Source: Desulfofustis sp.
Lineage (GTDB): Bacteria > Desulfobacterota > Desulfobulbia > Desulfobulbales > Desulfocapsaceae
Length of the DNA stretch: 13,321 nt
NCBI GenBank assembly: GCA_029287755.1
Contig: JARFQM010000067.1
Coordinates: 1-13,321 of the forward strand
Direction: 5' to 3'
Shown in pieces: positions 13,053 through 13,321 of this stretch (positions within the stretch are counted from its first letter, which is position 1; every line of letters begins with the position of its first letter). The notes below the pieces were generated by a model. It was not told the DNA's origin and searched no databases. It saw only the letters and a program-made list of their open reading frames with translations. Made by a program: the position numbers and the translations under genes.

Positions 13053-13321
13053 ATGAATTTCCCAAACGTTACCCTCTACAGCCTGACCACCTGTATATAT
13101 TGCGCCGCCATCAAAAAAATGCTGGCCGATCTTAATATCCCTCACCGATTCAAGGATGCCGACCTGCTTGAGGGAACAGAACGCCAAGAGTTGCTGGAGG
13201 AACTCCGCACCATCAACCCGAAGTGTTCTTTCCCCACCACCAGGATCGGTGAAAAGACGGTTATCGGCTTTAAAGTTCAGGAAATAAAGGAGGCCATCGG
13301 CATTCGCACCGAAGTTGATGA
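13053..13321 (+). CDS. Glutaredoxin-family thiol-disulfide protein (3' end off the window)
   Basis: At least 89 residues, cut by the right edge. It opens NVTLYSLTTCIYCAAIKKML with a CxxC redox pair at C14 and C17, the thioredoxin-fold active site at the start of helix 1. The DADLLEG segment, the cis-proline motif FPTTRIG and the final GFKVQEIKEAIG complete a glutaredoxin/NrdH-like domain. Such short proteins in anaerobes often pass electrons from a ferredoxin- or NAD(P)H-dependent thioredoxin-reductase-type partner, but no partner gene is visible here. GGAGG lies 5 bases before the ATG. Nearby tpx needs a dithiol donor, which this could be, though the two genes are 4.5 kb apart, so the link is only a possibility. 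Confidence 0.88.
   Translation, partial: MNFPNVTLYSLTTCIYCAAIKKMLADLNIPHRFKDADLLEGTERQELLEELRTINPKCSFPTTRIGEKTVIGFKVQEIKEAIGIRTEVD

Noticed and set aside
1..13321. CRISPR array, tRNA, rRNA or phage genes
   Set aside because: No regularly spaced repeats, cloverleaf sequences, ribosomal motifs or phage-type proteins were seen on either strand.

Overview
The window looks like a chromosomal segment from a Gram-negative, probably anaerobic or microaerobic bacterium. The protein styles (class III cyclase beginning around ELAKYLSPQ, CxxC glutaredoxin-family protein, iron-type alcohol dehydrogenase tail) remind me most of a Desulfobulbus-like member of the Desulfobacterota. That assignment is an impression from protein style, not a measurement.

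Left and centre (about 1-7900): after the tail of an iron-containing alcohol dehydrogenase, an acid-sugar catabolic locus follows. A divergent MFS transporter (303-1508, minus) faces a plus-strand series: SDR dehydrogenase, FadR/FCD-type GntR regulator, class II aldolase/decarboxylase (OtnC-like), DUF1537 acid-sugar kinase (OtnK-like), zinc MDR dehydrogenase and a LarA-like (nickel-pincer racemase family) protein. By established OtnK/OtnC chemistry the expected flow is uptake, oxidation to a 3-oxo acid, phosphorylation at O4 and decarboxylation to a triose phosphate. The LarA-like protein could interconvert a hydroxyacid stereocentre before oxidation. A perfect 14-bp palindrome in the MFS promoter is a likely site for the GntR protein. 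A short C-terminal remnant of a second SDR lies between the zinc dehydrogenase and the LarA-like gene.

Two 141-bp copies of a miniature inverted-repeat element (MITE) sit in the same orientation at 2403-2543 and 7906-8046. Each has imperfect terminal inverted repeats starting GAGCC and its own 4-bp target duplication (AACG and AGTT), and they flank the regulator-to-LarA block. No transposase is present in the window.

Right part (8047-13321): a thiol peroxidase gene overlaps by one base with a gene of unknown function. A two-helix small membrane protein (minus) and an adenylate-cyclase catalytic domain lacking a start codon and N-terminal region come next. Converging on the cyclase is a large MscS-family mechanosensitive channel with a signal peptide (10354-12621, minus). 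A 356-base gene-free stretch with several palindromes precedes a glutaredoxin-family gene that runs off the right edge.
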